In this document: piece after piece, positions 62,504 to 64,000 of the stretch
Position numbering within the stretch: position 1 is the stretch's first letter
How the letters are laid out: each line of letters begins with the position of its first letter
Source of the DNA: Prevotella pectinovora
GTDB lineage: Bacteria > Bacteroidota > Bacteroidia > Bacteroidales > Bacteroidaceae
Assembly: GCF_000834015.1 (NCBI RefSeq)
Contig: NZ_JXQI01000021.1
Span: forward strand, 124,001 to 188,000
Reading direction: 5' to 3'
DNA: 64,000 nucleotides
Program-made: the position numbers and the translations under genes
The notes under the pieces: model-generated
Told to the model about the DNA's origin: nothing
Database searches by the model: none
Seen by the model: only the letters and a program-made list of their open reading frames with translations

Positions 62504-64000
62504 ATGAGAAAGACGTTACAAAGAACATTCGGACTTCTCTTCTTCGCGCTTGTTGGCGTGATGACGGGAACGGCCCAGAACTCTTTCCCGTATTCAGTCG
62601 ATTTCACGACGGCTGGCGACCTCGCCGGCTGGACAGCCGTGGATGACAGTCCTACGAAGGGAGTTACTTGGGAGTATGGAACGGGAGCGTACAGTCAGGC
62701 AGAAGCTGCTTCTAAGATGTGCGCTATCATGAAAGAAGATGCTGCTTCTAAGCATGTTGATTATCTCGTTTCTCCAGAGTTTACCGCTACGGCAGGTGCT
62801 ACCTATTACATCAGCATCAAGGCCCAGTATAAAGGTTATGCAAGGTGTGGCGTGCAGGTAGGCAAGAGCGCTACCGACATGTCGGCAAACTCAGTGATAA
62901 GTGATAACGTTGCGAGCTCGTTCGGTAAATATGGTAATGGTTGGTTCGATTATAAGGGTGTTGAGCGCGCCAAAACGGCTAAGGTTGCTTATACGGCAAC
63001 AGAGGACGGACCAATCTATTTCTCTCTCTATGCTCATTCTATGCTCGACGCTGATGACGGTGACTTCTTCTACGTTTACGGTATCGACATCGTGGAAGAC
63101 AAACCAGGTCCTAAGGCATTGCCATATAGCGTAGATTTGGGCGACAACCAGAGAGGATGGGCAGCACTCGATGCAAGTGATGTTCCTGGCGTTACATGGG
63201 CAGCAGGTGAATTCTATGACAACACCTCTACTAAATATTTTCCTGGCGTTGTAAACAAGCACGACTGGGAAAACACATGGAACGACTACTATGTTTCTCC
63301 TGCTTTCACACTTGAGGCTGGCAAAAGCTATAAGGTGAAGACTCGTACATGGAAAAATACTGACCCGAGCGCATTCACACTCTCATTGATGCTTGGCACA
63401 TCACAGACGGATGCAAGCACATTCCAGAAGATTACAGACCTCGAGATGCAGGCAGTCTACGATGCTACTGCTACTGAAGACCACGTGTTTGCCGTTGGAA
63501 AGGGCGGTGACTATAATCTGGCATTCCTCGCTACCACAACTACAGGTACCGACGAGGTGATAGCTCTCAGCTATTTCGATATCGCTGAGACTGATGAGAC
63601 TCCAGAGATTACCATCGGTGGTGGCAGTGAAGGGCCTGAGACAACAGCTCTGCCATACAATATCACATTTGATTCTGCCGACAAGTTCGCTACATGGTCT
63701 ACTCTCGACAACAGCGATGTTCCTGGCAAGACATGGGAGTTCAACGCTTCTGACTTCGCTGGTAAGCCATCTGCATTCATGGGTCCTGACGCAGGTTCTG
63801 CAACTTGCGACTGGCTGATCTCTCCAAAATTCGAACTCAAGGAGGGTAAGTCTTATGTAATCAAGTTTGACGGTGCTACAGGTGCCGACAACAAACTCAG
63901 CTTGCTGCTCGACTACTTCGTAGAGGAAATTAACAAGGACAACTTTAAGGGTATCGACTGGATTGGCGAGAAACTTCCTAAGATGGAAGGCGAAGAGGCT
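62504..64000 (+). CDS. Large secreted modular protein, 3' end missing
   Basis: Open to the window end (499 codons). Signal peptide MRKTLQRTFGLLFFALVGVM...GTAQ. Three repeated modules of about 180 residues start near residues 28, 206 and 381, each opening PYSVDF/PYSVDL/PYNITF and containing GVTWEYG, GVTWAAG or GKTWEFN and a YLVSPEF/YYVSPAF/WLISPKF strand. These resemble choice-of-anchor-J / jelly-roll modules. Function unknown, perhaps glycan or adhesin related. Confidence 0.7.
   Translation, partial: MRKTLQRTFGLLFFALVGVMTGTAQNSFPYSVDFTTAGDLAGWTAVDDSPTKGVTWEYGTGAYSQAEAASKMCAIMKEDAASKHVDYLVSPEFTATAGATYYISIKAQYKGYARCGVQVGKSATDMSANSVISDNVASSFGKYGNGWFDYKGVERAKTAKVAYTATEDGPIYFSLYAHSMLDADDGDFFYVYGIDIVEDKPGPKALPYSVDLGDNQRGWAALDASDVPGVTWAAGEFYDNTSTKYFPGVVNKHDWENTWNDYYVSPAFTLEAGKSYKVKTRTWKNTDPSAFTLSLMLGTSQTDASTFQKITDLEMQAVYDATATEDHVFAVGKGGDYNLAFLATTTTGTDEVIALSYFDIAETDETPEITIGGGSEGPETTALPYNITFDSADKFATWSTLDNSDVPGKTWEFNASDFAGKPSAFMGPDAGSATCDWLISPKFELKEGKSYVIKFDGATGADNKLSLLLDYFVEEINKDNFKGIDWIGEKLPKMEGEEA

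Overview
The window is a Prevotella-type (Bacteroidales, Segatella/Prevotella lineage) chromosome segment. The evidence is the S12-S7-EF-G-S10-spc-alpha ribosomal super-cluster without adk, promoters of the Bacteroidota type (-7 TAnnTTTG with a TTG about 20 nt upstream), SusC/SusD proteins, C-terminal sorting-like tails, and a Cas13b that from memory is almost identical to that of Prevotella sp. P5-125 (PspCas13b).

Layout. 1-3.0 kb: 3' part of ribD, a TSCPD protein, tRNA-Arg(CCU), a DUF3467 protein and two envelope proteins. 3.5-21.8 kb: translation, secretion and RNA polymerase genes (rpsL to rplQ), all on the + strand, with hairpins in several of the few real gaps. 22-25.3 kb: a lipoprotein behind a predicted LytTR-type direct repeat, then an AT-rich two-gene unit that looks like an effector with its immunity protein. 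25.8-30.9 kb: a monomeric [FeFe] hydrogenase and its complete maturation set hydE-hydG-hydF. 31-33 kb: a VapE-like ATPase with a hairpin-forming 22-bp tandem repeat. 33.8-49.7 kb: an accessory and defence island. 50.1-64 kb: a pectin utilisation locus with an esterase, SusC/SusD, a secreted protein, a pectin methylesterase-pectate lyase fusion, and a large modular secreted protein cut by the window end. A nucleotidyltransferase with a truncated HEPN partner sits inside it.

The most interesting part is 37.5-47.8 kb. Two divergently transcribed WYL-domain regulators sit back to back. WYL1 (minus strand) reads towards cas13b and a minimal type VI-B array. The dyad TGGTTCC-N9-GGAACCA lies 18-19 nt upstream of the -33 element of the cas13b promoter and of two further minus-strand promoters beside the array, one of which drives a 31-40 aa single-span membrane peptide. 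WYL2 (plus strand) is followed by a WG-repeat protein and then a retron with an ncRNA, a reverse transcriptase and a partner protein. A different dyad, CGAAC-N5-GTTCG, lies exactly 26 nt upstream of the -7 box in front of WYL2 itself, of the WG gene and of the retron ncRNA. The sequence therefore suggests two adjacent regulons in which WYL proteins control an RNA-targeting CRISPR system and a retron. The sites and spacings are read from the sequence; which protein binds them is inference.

Other structures not explained by genes include a perfect 42-bp palindrome with a degenerate copy in front of an AAA/DUF4143 ATPase gene, a dispersed intergenic repeat found six times, and a GC-rich patch spanning the RT/partner-gene junction of the retron.
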